From Tateyamaria sp. syn59 (GTDB taxonomy: Bacteria > Pseudomonadota > Alphaproteobacteria > Rhodobacterales > Rhodobacteraceae), in the NCBI RefSeq assembly GCF_007995245.1, contig NZ_VCBA01000022.1:1-64000 (forward strand): a DNA stretch of 64,000 nucleotides, read 5' to 3'. Position 1 is the first letter of the stretch. The number at the start of each line of letters is the position of its first letter. This document shows positions 45,032 to 53,606 of this stretch, one piece after another. A program made the translations under genes and the position numbers. The notes under the pieces were generated by a model, which ran no database searches, was not told where the DNA came from, and saw nothing but the letters and a program-made list of their open reading frames with translations.

Positions 45032-45043
45032 CGGGCAGGGCGC

Positions 45044-46675
45044 TCAGCCCTGCTTGCCCGGCTCGACCTCCGCATCCATCAGCCACGTCTCGGTCAACGC
45101 ACGGTCCCGGTGCTTCAGAAAGGCGCGCAGGCTCACGGGCTCCGGGCCAGTCTGGACGAAATCAAACATCAGGCGCCACCGCTCGGTGCCCACGATGGGA
45201 TAGGCGTCGATGGGCTCCACGATCCGGCCATTCAGCGCGTCGATCACCGGCTCGACACCACTGTCACGATCCAGCCCCGTCAGCGAAGGACCCTCGAAAT
45301 CGACAACCATCTTGTCCACCCCTTCGGGCAGCGGATCGCCGGGCACACCGCCCTCGCCCTGCCGCGTTGCCACGACCCAGGCGACACCATCGGGCTGCGG
45401 ATCCCGCGCGCGCCACTCGATGTCATAATCGAACCGGAACTCCGCACCCTTCTGGGTCGGCCCCTCCGGCACCCAATAGGCCACCACGTTGTCAAAAGTC
45501 TCGTCAGTCGTGGGGATCAGGAACAGCTGCACCTGGCCTGCTCCCCAATCGCCCACAGGCTTCACCCAGGCCGAGGGGCGGCGGTTGTAGAACACGCCAT
45601 CGTCCTGATAATGCTCGAACTTGCGGTCACGCTGGATCAGACCAAATCCCTTGGGGTTCTGATCCATGAAACTCGACGTGCTGACGCGTTCGGGATTGCT
45701 CAGCGGACGCCAGATCCGCTCACCATTGCCGGTGGCCAGCGCCAAGCCATCGCTGTCGTGGATTTCGGGGCGCCAGTCATCGCCGCCCGCGCGGTCACGC
45801 TCGGAATACCAGTACATGCTGGTCAGCGGGGCCACACCCAGACGCTGCACATCCTCACGCAGGAACAGATGAGCCGAGATGCGGGTCAGATGCCCGCCAT
45901 AGGCCGCATTGCGCACCACACCAAAACGGTAGGCACCGGTGATCGACGGGCCGTCCAGCTCCGCCCAGATCGACAGCTCCTCGTCCTCCTTCTCGGGCGG
46001 GCCAAGCCAGAAGGCGGTGAAGCGCGGGAATTCCTCGGGCACGTCCAGCCCTGTGTTGACCGCAATACCCCGCGTCGACAGCCCGTATTGCGCCTCCGGC
46101 CCATCGGTCCGGAAGTAAGAGGCGCCCAGAAACGAAATCCAGTCCGGCTCGAGCCCCGGACGCATGACGCGGAAGCCGGCAAAGCCATAGCCCTCGGGCA
46201 GATCAAAGGCCGGGTTGTCCTCGGGCATGGAAAAGAAGTCGCGGACGAAAGGCACCTCATGCGCCGTGCCCGCCTCGTCCCGGATATAGATCTTGACCGG
46301 CTCGGGAAAGAACCGACCCGGATGAAACAGCTGCACCGGCGCCTTGTTGCGACCCACATAAAGCGTCGCGTCGGGACGGAACTGGATCTGCCAGTGGGCG
46401 CTGTAATTGACCCGCTCGATCAGGTCCGGCGCGGGGATCTCGACCGGCTCGAACGGTTGAGTGGCCGCGGTACGCGCCTTCTCCACCAGCCGCTCGAACG
46501 TCATCGGTCCATCTGCCGCCGCCGCACCCGACCGCGCACTGTTCCACAGACCGATGGTCAGGAACGCCGCCGACCCCGCCAGCACCGCGCGCCGGGACGG
46601 TTGTGCGACGGCGCTGCGGGCCGCCGTGCGTTGATTTGCCGATACTCTTCCGGATGTCCGATCAAAAAATCTCAT
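45044..46675 (-). CDS. Periplasmic glucan biosynthesis protein, OpgG/OpgD (MdoG) family
   Basis: 543-aa protein. A twin-arginine signal (SRRAVLAGSAAFLTIGL) suggests folded export, as for OpgD. The MdoG fold is shown by FERLVEKARTAATQPFEP, NYSAHWQIQFRPDATLYVG, HPGRFFPEPVKIYI, GASYFRTDGPEAQYGLSTRGIAVNTG and ERIWRPLSNPERVSTSSFMDQNPKGFGLIQRDR. OpgG-type proteins act on the branching or release of osmoregulated periplasmic glucans. The glucosyltransferase opgH is not in the window. Convergent with the GT-C gene, 12 bp apart. Confidence 0.9.
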   Translation of the reverse strand: MRFFDRTSGRVSANQRTAARSAVAQPSRRAVLAGSAAFLTIGLWNSARSGAAAADGPMTFERLVEKARTAATQPFEPVEIPAPDLIERVNYSAHWQIQFRPDATLYVGRNKAPVQLFHPGRFFPEPVKIYIRDEAGTAHEVPFVRDFFSMPEDNPAFDLPEGYGFAGFRVMRPGLEPDWISFLGASYFRTDGPEAQYGLSTRGIAVNTGLDVPEEFPRFTAFWLGPPEKEDEELSIWAELDGPSITGAYRFGVVRNAAYGGHLTRISAHLFLREDVQRLGVAPLTSMYWYSERDRAGGDDWRPEIHDSDGLALATGNGERIWRPLSNPERVSTSSFMDQNPKGFGLIQRDRKFEHYQDDGVFYNRRPSAWVKPVGDWGAGQVQLFLIPTTDETFDNVVAYWVPEGPTQKGAEFRFDYDIEWRARDPQPDGVAWVVATRQGEGGVPGDPLPEGVDKMVVDFEGPSLTGLDRDSGVEPVIDALNGRIVEPIDAYPIVGTERWRLMFDFVQTGPEPVSLRAFLKHRDRALTETWLMDAEVEPGKQG

Positions 46676-46984
46676 TCTGGGGCCTAACCACGCTCACATA
46701 CTGGGTTTCAGGGGATCAACTGTTGCAGAGTGTATAGAGGCGTGTGATCCGCCATCAATTTTGCCCCGGCGATCCGGCGCGAAGCTGCCGAAACAGGGCA
46801 GGGTGCCGCCAAAATCCGCCTGTAGGACGCTCTTTTTCCGTGCGTTCAGGGTCGGGCGGCCGTTCCCGCGCCACTTTCGGCAAAGCCCCGCCAGTGCGCA
46901 CCCGGCACCTGCAATCCACACACAACATGCGCATGCTTGATGCGTACGTACTTTGCGCCTACCTTCACATCACAGGAGCCGCCC
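46676..46984. other. Non-coding region between opgG/D and ccdAB
   Basis: 309 bp holding the promoter of the minus-strand glucan gene and the ccdAB promoter described separately (46937-46965). Apart from those nothing distinct is visible. Confidence 0.35.
46937..46965 (+). promoter_or_regulatory. Candidate ccdAB promoter/operator
   Basis: TTGATG and TACCTT are spaced by 17 bases, a good sigma-70-like pair 20 bases from the ccdA start region. An 8-bp perfect palindrome GTACGTAC (46944-46951) lies in the spacer, a plausible site for CcdAB autorepression. AGGAG precedes the ccdA ATG. Confidence 0.45.
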
Positions 46985-47218
46985 ATGAACACGCAAAACC
47001 GCCGCAAACCGACCAACCTGTCGCTCGACAACGCGCTTCTGTCCGAAGCCCGCGCGCTGGACGTGAACCTGTCACGTGCGGCAGAGCAGGGGATACGGGC
47101 CGAGGTGCAGCGCGCGCAGACGCGGCTCTGGCAGCAGGAAAACGCAGCGGCGCTGGCCAGCTCAAACGCCCATGTCGACCAGAACGGCCTCCCGCTGTCA
47201 CGCTTCCGCCAGTTCTGA
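46985..47218 (+). CDS. ccdA: CcdA-family antitoxin
   Basis: 77-aa antitoxin. RRKPTNLSLDNALLSEARALDVNLSRAAEQGI is the ribbon-helix-helix DNA-binding segment, and the C-terminal WQQENAAALASSNAHVDQNGLPL with LSRFRQF is the toxin-binding tail typical of CcdA. Antitoxin neutralises the gyrase toxin and represses its own operon. Its stop overlaps the ccdB start (TGATG). Confidence 0.93.
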   Translation: MNTQNRRKPTNLSLDNALLSEARALDVNLSRAAEQGIRAEVQRAQTRLWQQENAAALASSNAHVDQNGLPLSRFRQF

Positions 47219-47517
47219 TGGGGCAATTCGACGTCTACGACATCCAGCCCGACGGCACGCTCGTCGTCGATGTGCAATCCGACCTTCTGGACCCGCTGAA
47301 CACCCGCGTCGTGATCCCGCTCGTGCCCCTCGGCACCACGCTGAAGCCCGCAAAGCGCCTGAACCCGGTCGTCCGCATCGCGGACAAGGACCAAATCCTC
47401 GCCACCCAGTTCGTCGCCGCCGTGCCGGTCTCGGAACTCAAAACCCCCGTATCGAGCCTCGCCGAACACAAGGACGACATCACCGCAGCGCTCGACATGC
47501 TGTATCAGGGGTTCTAG
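47218..47517 (+). CDS. ccdB: CcdB-family gyrase toxin
   Basis: 99-aa toxin. QFDVYDIQPDGTLVVDVQSDLLDPLNTRVVIPLVPL is the CcdB N-terminal beta domain, and the C-terminal helix ends DDITAALDMLYQGF, carrying the Trp/Gly/Phe-type terminal residues that contact gyrase in F-plasmid CcdB (there W-G-I; here Q-G-F). It poisons DNA gyrase when not bound by CcdA. The pair forms a plasmid-type addiction module. Confidence 0.92.
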   Translation: MGQFDVYDIQPDGTLVVDVQSDLLDPLNTRVVIPLVPLGTTLKPAKRLNPVVRIADKDQILATQFVAAVPVSELKTPVSSLAEHKDDITAALDMLYQGF

Positions 47518-47532
47518 GTCAGCACGGCTGAC
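47518..47532 (+). terminator. Short hairpin after ccdB
   Basis: GTCAGC-ACG-GCTGAC begins immediately at the ccdB stop; it also lies just beyond the stop of the convergent V-ATPase A gene. It lacks a T-run, so any terminator activity is weak. Confidence 0.35.
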
Positions 47533-47566
47533 GTATAGGACTAATTATGTAAAATACAGCCCCACA

Positions 47567-49411
47567 TCAAAGCGCAGCAATCCGGTCCTCAATCTGCCCC
47601 AGCAGCGCCTTCAACTCCGGCGTACGATCCGCGGCATAGTGAAAATTCTTGAACAGCCCCGTCACCTCAGTGAACCACGCCCGGATCGCGCCCTTGTCCT
47701 CCAGCGCCATCGGCGCATCCACAACCCGCTGCATCAACCCGAACACGCGCTGCTGTCGCTCCAACGGCGCGCAACTGTCCACATCGTCAAACGCATCCTG
47801 CTGCAGATAGATCATGTCGACAAACAGCGCCTTCTGGAAGGTGACGTAATCCGCCAGCGTCACGCCTTCCTCGCCCGTGACCTTCATCATCTGGCTGATC
47901 TGCTCACCGCGTTCCAGCAGCGCTTGCATCGCCTTCACCTTGCCCGTCCAACCGGGCTCGATATGCAGATCGTACCACTCCGACATCTGCTCCAGATACC
48001 GCGACCACGACAGCAGCGGATCCACCGCAGGATAGAACCGCTTGTAGGCGCGCTCGGATGACAGCCCCAGAAAGCACTTCACCGTCGACAAGGTCGCCTG
48101 CGTCACCGGCTCGTCAAAATTCCCGCCCGCGGGCGACACCGTCCCGATCATGGTCAGGCTGCCCGTGGCCCCATCGACGCCAGTCATCACCCCGGCCCGC
48201 TCATACAGCCCCTTGATCGCGCTTTCGAGGTAGGCGGGATACCCCTCCTCGCCGGGGATCTCCTCCAACCGTCCGCTTGTTTCGCGCATCGCCTGCGCCC
48301 AGCGGGAGGTGCTGTCGGCAATCAACAGCACATCGAGGCCCATCTGCCGGTAATACTCACCCAGCGTGATGCCCGTAAAAATCGACGCCTCCCGCGCCGC
48401 CACGGGCATGGACGATGTGTTGCAGATGATAATCGTCCGATCCATCAGGCTCCCGCCCGAGGTCGGGTCGGTCATCTCAGGGTATTCGGTGATGGTCTCC
48501 ACCACCTCCCCTGCCCGCTCACCGCAAGCGACGACAATCACCACATCCACCTGCGCATTCCGCGCAATCAGGTTCTGCAACACCGTCTTGCCCGCGCCAA
48601 AGGGGCCGGGAATACACGCCGTCCCACCCCGCGCGATGGGAAAGAACGTGTCTATCAACCGTTGCGAGGTCAGCACCGGCGTGTCGGGATATTTCCGCTG
48701 CACGGCACCAGATTTCAGCAGATCCCCAGCCATCGGCCGCCGCACCGGCCAGCGCTGCGACAGGGGGATCACATGCTCCTCTCCCCCGTCCGAAGTCAGG
48801 CGCGCCACCGGGTCATTGACGGTCACGGCCCCCTTCTGCACCCAGTTCACGGTAAAGCTGCCAGTCCAGTTGAACGGCAGCATGATCTTGTGCGTAAACC
48901 GGCCTTCCGGCACCGTGCCGATGGTCTCACCGGCGCGCGCCTTGTCCCCGACCTTCACCTTGGGGGTAAAGGACCACTTCGCGGCCCGGTCCAGCGGGTC
49001 CACATCCGCCCCGCGCGGCAGAAAGATGCCATAAGCATTTGCCACCTGCTTCAACGGCGCCTGCAACCCGTCATAGACCTGGCCCAAGAGGCCCGGCCCC
49101 AAAGCGACAGACAAAAGCTGCCCGCTCTGGATGACCGGATCACCCACCGCCACGCCCTGCGTACTCTCATAAACCTGCGCGTCAGCGGTATTGCCCCGCA
49201 CCCGCAAGATCTCTGCCTTCAACCGCTCCTGCCGCCCGCCCGCAGCCAGAAGGCTGGGCAGAATGAATACCATCTCGTTCTTGACCAACGCGCCCGGCGA
49301 CCCGTCGGGCTGATCCATCGCCTCGATCCGTACCAACCCTTCCTGCACGGCAACGACGCGGGCGGTGGCCGCGTCTGCTTCCGGCTCATGCTTGACGGCA
49401 GCAACATTCAT
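47567..49411 (-). CDS. atpA: V/A-type ATPase catalytic subunit A
   Basis: 614-aa catalytic subunit of a V/A-type rotary ATPase. Walker A GPFGAGKT lies at residues 269-276; about residues 110-200 form the V-type-specific insertion absent from F1 beta; Walker B-like DVLLIADSTSRWAQ and SGRLEEIPGEEGYP follow. Last gene of the operon; the start overlaps the DUF2764 gene by ATGA. Acts at the cytoplasmic face in the A3B3 hexamer with AtpB. Confidence 0.96.
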   Translation of the reverse strand: MNVAAVKHEPEADAATARVVAVQEGLVRIEAMDQPDGSPGALVKNEMVFILPSLLAAGGRQERLKAEILRVRGNTADAQVYESTQGVAVGDPVIQSGQLLSVALGPGLLGQVYDGLQAPLKQVANAYGIFLPRGADVDPLDRAAKWSFTPKVKVGDKARAGETIGTVPEGRFTHKIMLPFNWTGSFTVNWVQKGAVTVNDPVARLTSDGGEEHVIPLSQRWPVRRPMAGDLLKSGAVQRKYPDTPVLTSQRLIDTFFPIARGGTACIPGPFGAGKTVLQNLIARNAQVDVVIVVACGERAGEVVETITEYPEMTDPTSGGSLMDRTIIICNTSSMPVAAREASIFTGITLGEYYRQMGLDVLLIADSTSRWAQAMRETSGRLEEIPGEEGYPAYLESAIKGLYERAGVMTGVDGATGSLTMIGTVSPAGGNFDEPVTQATLSTVKCFLGLSSERAYKRFYPAVDPLLSWSRYLEQMSEWYDLHIEPGWTGKVKAMQALLERGEQISQMMKVTGEEGVTLADYVTFQKALFVDMIYLQQDAFDDVDSCAPLERQQRVFGLMQRVVDAPMALEDKGAIRAWFTEVTGLFKNFHYAADRTPELKALLGQIEDRIAAL

Positions 49412-50100
49412 GCGCCCGCTCCTTCCATCTGCAAATGGGGAAAGTTCTTCAACGCCTCCTCCGACAACTCGGTAAAGCGCTGCGCGGCGGCCACGCTGTC
49501 CGCCTTGGCCCAGCGGTCAAAGATGTTCCACTTCAGCACGTAGATCACCACCGCTTCGAAATCGAAATGATGCCGCCCCGCATGGCGCTGCAACTGGCGA
49601 AAGGTGACATCCAGCAAATGCCGCTGCAGCCCCAGCGGATCGCCCGCCTCCAGCAGCTGCCCGGCCCGCCGCAACCACGGCATCGACCGATCGAGACCAA
49701 AAGCAGGCTCCCGCCAGTTCGCCGCGATCTGAGAGGTCCAGACGCCATAGCCCCAGTCCCCCTCCGGCGCCCCCGCCCCACCCTGCCGCATCCGCAGGGC
49801 AGCCACGGCCGTGCGCAATTCCATCCGCTCATCCACGATCCGCCGCAGGGTGCGTTGCGGCAGGTCCGCCATCAGCACCTTGGCCCGCCCCACCAGCGTG
49901 CGCAGGTCCGAGCCACGGTCATAGGCCGACCAACTGAGCAGCCCCTCGATCCCCGCCAATGTCCGCGCATCACCCTCGCTCAACGCCGACAACCTCCGCT
50001 CCAGCCGCAACCGCGACAAGGGCGGGCGCTTGGCCACAAACAACCGCTCCGAACTCGGCAGGCTGGCGACCAAGGCGACATAGGCATCGGGGTCCGACAT
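49408..50100 (-). CDS. DUF2764 V-ATPase-linked protein (possible C/d-like subunit)
   Basis: 230-aa protein. YVALVASLPSSERLF at the N-terminus and a helical body with FDFEAVVIYVLKWNIFDRWAKADSVAAAQRF match the DUF2764 family, which in chlamydiae and spirochaetes lies between atpE and atpA exactly as here. It probably replaces subunit C (d), linking the central stalk to the membrane ring; this role is inferred from operon position. No separate C, F or G gene exists in the cluster. Confidence 0.8.
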   Translation of the reverse strand: MSDPDAYVALVASLPSSERLFVAKRPPLSRLRLERRLSALSEGDARTLAGIEGLLSWSAYDRGSDLRTLVGRAKVLMADLPQRTLRRIVDERMELRTAVAALRMRQGGAGAPEGDWGYGVWTSQIAANWREPAFGLDRSMPWLRRAGQLLEAGDPLGLQRHLLDVTFRQLQRHAGRHHFDFEAVVIYVLKWNIFDRWAKADSVAAAQRFTELSEEALKNFPHLQMEGAGA

Positions 50101-50102
50101 AA

Positions 50103-50780
50103 CTACTTGATCACCCCTTCCAACACGGCGCGAAAGCGCGGCTGCAAATGCTGCATCAGCAGCGCGGCAATGGCCTGATCCGACAGATCCAGCGCCACGC
50201 CGTCCTCGCCAGCCTGCGCCCGAATACCGCCATGCAAATCACTCGCCGCATAAAGCGTCACACCCTCCTTCAACTGCTCCTGCGCCAGCCCAAGCACATA
50301 CTGGGTCAAGGCCCCCGACTGGATGTCATCGGCATTGGCGGTGATGGCCTCAGGGCCCACCACCTCGGCAGGCAGGATCACACTGGCCCCCTCTCCCACC
50401 GACGCGGCCTCACCTGCGCGGCCCACAAGCTCCAGCACCATCTGGCGCAGCATCTCGGGGTCAGACATCTCGACACTCACCATGCGTTGCACATCCTGTT
50501 CAAACTGCGCCATCAGGGTCGATTTCATGGTCAGCACCGCATCGCGCATCGCCGTATTCAGCGCCTCCTCCCCCGCCCGCGCATAACGTTCGGCGGCCCG
50601 CTTCGCCTCAACCCGGGTCTTCTCGGCAGCTTCCTCCGCCTCACTCACGATCCGCGCGGCCTCAGTCTGAGCATCGGCCACCAGCCGCTCGGCCTCTGCC
50701 GTGCCAGCGGCCACACCGTCATGGCGCAACCGCGCGATCAGCGCATCGACCCCCTTCGCCGTCTCCTGCTCCACCGCCAT
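50103..50780 (-). CDS. atpE: V/A-type ATPase peripheral stalk subunit E
   Basis: 225-aa subunit with a long charged coiled-coil N-terminal half (VDALIARLRHDGVAAG to EALNTAMRDAVL) and a C-terminal head. The start ATG at 50780 overlaps the atpK stop by one base (TGATG); a GTG one codon upstream is less likely. Forms the peripheral stalk. Usual partner G is not encoded nearby, so E may pair with another stalk protein. Confidence 0.9.
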   Translation of the reverse strand: MAVEQETAKGVDALIARLRHDGVAAGTAEAERLVADAQTEAARIVSEAEEAAEKTRVEAKRAAERYARAGEEALNTAMRDAVLTMKSTLMAQFEQDVQRMVSVEMSDPEMLRQMVLELVGRAGEAASVGEGASVILPAEVVGPEAITANADDIQSGALTQYVLGLAQEQLKEGVTLYAASDLHGGIRAQAGEDGVALDLSDQAIAALLMQHLQPRFRAVLEGVIK

Positions 50781-51223
50781 CACGCAATCCCCGCGCTGAT
50801 GACCAGGGCAAAGACAAAGGCAAAAACGCCAAACCCTTCAATGATCGCCGCAGGGGCCAAGGCCAGACCGAAGATCTGCGGCTTCTCCTTCGACGCATTG
50901 ATCGCCGCGGCACAGGCGCGGCCCTGCCAGATCCCGCAGTAAAGCAGCGCAATCCCCGCCAGCAGCCCCACACCAAACAGGCCCCCGGCATTCTCCAGCG
51001 TCACCTCGCGGTTCAGCGTGAACATGATAACGATGCCATAAATCACAAAGGTCGACGGAAAGGCCGAGATGCCCACGAACCGGCCATAGCCGCCCTCGGT
51101 CTCCAGCATGGCCCCAATGCTCGCCTGCCCCGCAATCGAACAGCCGATGGAACTGGCCACGGCCCCCAAGGCCATAGGGGCGAAAATGCCCAGCCAGCCC
51201 AATGCAATCACCAATTCCGTCAT
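50780..51223 (-). CDS. atpK: V/A-type ATPase proteolipid subunit K (c ring)
   Basis: 147-aa proteolipid made of two fused hairpins. LGAVASSIGCSIAGQASIGAML begins the first; FPSTFVIYGIVIMF ends it; LAPAAIIEGFGVFAFVFALVIS contains the ion-binding Glu of the second. In Na+-type NtpK the first-hairpin motif is P-x-T-Q-G; here Gln is replaced by Phe (PSTFV), which may point to H+ coupling. It overlaps atpI by ATGA. Confidence 0.92.
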   Translation of the reverse strand: MTELVIALGWLGIFAPMALGAVASSIGCSIAGQASIGAMLETEGGYGRFVGISAFPSTFVIYGIVIMFTLNREVTLENAGGLFGVGLLAGIALLYCGIWQGRACAAAINASKEKPQIFGLALAPAAIIEGFGVFAFVFALVISAGIA

Positions 51224-53013
51224 TCCTGAACCTCCTTGCGGGCAAAGGCCCGGAAGGGGACGCCCTCCTCGGGCAGCCCCCATTTGTAAAACTCGATGAA
51301 ATTGAGCCGCAGGCCGTGGACCACCCCGCTCATCATGGCCAGCGCAAAGTTCAACACATGGCCGATGATGAAAATCAGCAGCCCGCCCAGCAGGCCCAGA
51401 CCCGAGCCCGACGCCATCACATCCGCCGCAAGCCCGTTGAAGGTGATGGCCAGCGACGCAGACGCCAGCCCAAGCGCAAAGAGCCGCATATAGGACAGCA
51501 CATCGCCAAAGAGGCCCATCAGCTCCGCGACCCCCTTCAGCCCGTCAAACCCGCGCCACAGCCAATCACCGCGCTTGGTCACGGGCCGATCACTGGCAAA
51601 CCACATGACCAGAACCAGCCCCAGCACCATCAGCGCGCCACCGACAGTGCGCGGCGTCCCCTCCAGCCCGCCAATCCACAGCACCGACCCACCGACAAGC
51701 AGCGCAATCCACCCCAGATTTCCAAACCGGCTGCGCGTCGCTTTCGCGACAAAGGCCATCGCATTGGCAAAACAGATGTGCAGCACACCGATCAGGATCG
51801 ACAGCATCATCATCGTGTCAAAGTCGTTCAGGTCGAGGACCGCAAAGCCCGCGAGCACCCCACGCCCAGGCGGGCCAAATCCGAAATAGCTGCCCACGAT
51901 CACGCCAAAGGCCACCGTGGCCCCCGCCAGATACAGCCCCATCCGCCGCCATGCCCGCAGCGCGGCCGTGGCCCCCAGCCGCTGCCAGAACAGCAGCACA
52001 CCCACAGCCACCATCGCGCCGTACCCCGCATCCGCCACGATCATGGCAAAGAACATGGCAAAGGACAGCATCAGCATCCGTGTCGGATCCCAAGCGCGGT
52101 AGTTCGGCACCTGATAGAAATTCGCCAGATCCACGCCCGCCCCCGCCTCATCCGGTTGCTCAAGCAGCGTCGGCGGAACCTCGTCCCACGCAGGCGCCTC
52201 AATCAACACGGCCAGCCCCAGATCGACACAGGTCCGCTCCACCTCAGGCACCCGCGCCTCAGGCACCCAGCCCTGCACGGCAAACAGATCCGGATCGCGC
52301 AGCGTCTGCGTGTCGGCATAGGCACGCTCGGCCAGCGTCTCCGCCTCCGACAGGTTGGCCCGCAACAGCGTCAGATAGCGCGTCATCGCCATCCGCTCGC
52401 CCAGCAGCGTCTCAATCTCGATCTCGGCGGCTTCCAGATCAGCCTCCAGCACCCGCCCCGGCTTCGACCCCAGATGCACCCGCGGCACAGGCAGCAGATC
52501 AACGGGCGGCTCGTCGGGGCTCAGAACGACCACAAACAGATGCCGCGTATCCTGCCCCACGATCTGCCACGGCAACGCCACCGATTGCAGTGCGGCGCGA
52601 TGCTTCACCGGCAATTGCCAGAACCACAGCCGCTGCCCGGCCAGGCTCTCCAGCGGGGGAAATTCAAAATCCCCCCAGGGCTGCATATGCGCCAACCGAT
52701 TGGCAAGCGCATCCCGCCGGTCCCGCGCCGCGCGCAACCGATCCTTCAACGCCAGCGCATCGGCGACAAAGGCCTGAACATCGAACTCCGGATCACTCCG
52801 CACCTGCCGCCGCGGCCCCGGCACCACAGCCAGAAAGCGCAACGCCTTATAGGCATCCTCCGCCTCCCGGCTCACCCGCTTCTCCACGCGGCTCTCAACC
52901 GGGCACATCGGCAGCAAGTGCATCGCGCCCAACTCCTGTAGCCGCGTCAGCGCCACATCCTGCGCCTCAACCGGCCCCACAAGGCTCAGCTTCTGCACAG
53001 GCGCAATGCTCAT
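51220..53013 (-). CDS. atpI: V/A-type ATPase membrane stator subunit I (a)
   Basis: 597-aa subunit. The N-terminal half is soluble and helical (stator arm), the C-terminal half membrane-spanning: RMLMLSFAMFFAMIVADAGYGAM, GLYLAGATVAFGVIVGSYFGFGPPG, ILIGVLHICFANAM, LMGLFGDVLSYMRLFALGLASASLAITFNGLA and LGLLGGLLIFIIGHVLNFALAMMSGVVHGLRLNF. The Arg in SYMRLFALGLA is the expected channel arginine. Its start overlaps atpD by four bases. Confidence 0.94.
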   Translation of the reverse strand: MSIAPVQKLSLVGPVEAQDVALTRLQELGAMHLLPMCPVESRVEKRVSREAEDAYKALRFLAVVPGPRRQVRSDPEFDVQAFVADALALKDRLRAARDRRDALANRLAHMQPWGDFEFPPLESLAGQRLWFWQLPVKHRAALQSVALPWQIVGQDTRHLFVVVLSPDEPPVDLLPVPRVHLGSKPGRVLEADLEAAEIEIETLLGERMAMTRYLTLLRANLSEAETLAERAYADTQTLRDPDLFAVQGWVPEARVPEVERTCVDLGLAVLIEAPAWDEVPPTLLEQPDEAGAGVDLANFYQVPNYRAWDPTRMLMLSFAMFFAMIVADAGYGAMVAVGVLLFWQRLGATAALRAWRRMGLYLAGATVAFGVIVGSYFGFGPPGRGVLAGFAVLDLNDFDTMMMLSILIGVLHICFANAMAFVAKATRSRFGNLGWIALLVGGSVLWIGGLEGTPRTVGGALMVLGLVLVMWFASDRPVTKRGDWLWRGFDGLKGVAELMGLFGDVLSYMRLFALGLASASLAITFNGLAADVMASGSGLGLLGGLLIFIIGHVLNFALAMMSGVVHGLRLNFIEFYKWGLPEEGVPFRAFARKEVQE

Positions 53014-53606
53014 GCCGCCCCCCGCTTGCGCTTGGCCAGCTTCGACCGCGTCACTGCACTGGTCTGTTGATCACCCAGATAAATCCGGATCTTCTTGATA
53101 TTGGCCCGCGCGTTGGGGATCAGCACCTTGTCAAACAGGTTCAGCCGCTGGGTCACGGTCTGCACCGCCTTGTCGAGCACCTCCACCCGCTGCCGCGCCA
53201 CCTGCACGCGCAGCCGCGCCGTCAGCATGTCATGCAGCAGATGCGCCACGTGATCGACCCAATGGGGCAGCACCATCTTGGAATAGGGCCGCACCGTCAC
53301 CTCGATCCGGTCGAGCACAGGCAGGCGCGTGCCCACCACGTTTTCCTCGCCCAGATGATAATCGGTCAGCTCCACCAACCCGCCCAGATCAATGTCGCGA
53401 TTGCTCAGCATCGGCACATCACGGCCCACCTGTGCGGCCAGCCGGTCCACCTCCGCCTGCAAGGCCGCCACCTCGGCCACGGCCTTCGCCCGCTCCGCCA
53501 TCAACTGCTGCCGCTTCAGGTCCAGCGACGGCAAAAACCGTTCAAACGACCGCAGCTGCGCCGCCTCGCGGGCCAGCGAGGACTTATTCAGCTGCAACCG
53601 CGCCAT
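53010..53606 (-). CDS. atpD: V/A-type ATPase central-stalk subunit D
   Basis: 198-aa subunit [34 protein letters not shown] at the N-terminus and [40 protein letters not shown] at the C-terminus form the paired coiled-coil rotor axle. Its first 23 bp overlap the end of atpB in another frame. Confidence 0.93.
   Translation of the reverse strand: MARLQLNKSSLAREAAQLRSFERFLPSLDLKRQQLMAERAKAVAEVAALQAEVDRLAAQVGRDVPMLSNRDIDLGGLVELTDYHLGEENVVGTRLPVLDRIEVTVRPYSKMVLPHWVDHVAHLLHDMLTARLRVQVARQRVEVLDKAVQTVTQRLNLFDKVLIPNARANIKKIRIYLGDQQTSAVTRSKLAKRKRGAA

Noticed and set aside
43486-45669. 727-codon plus-strand frame overlapping the GT-C protein
   Set aside because: His/Arg/Pro-rich composition typical of an alternative frame; the real membrane protein lies in the other frame.
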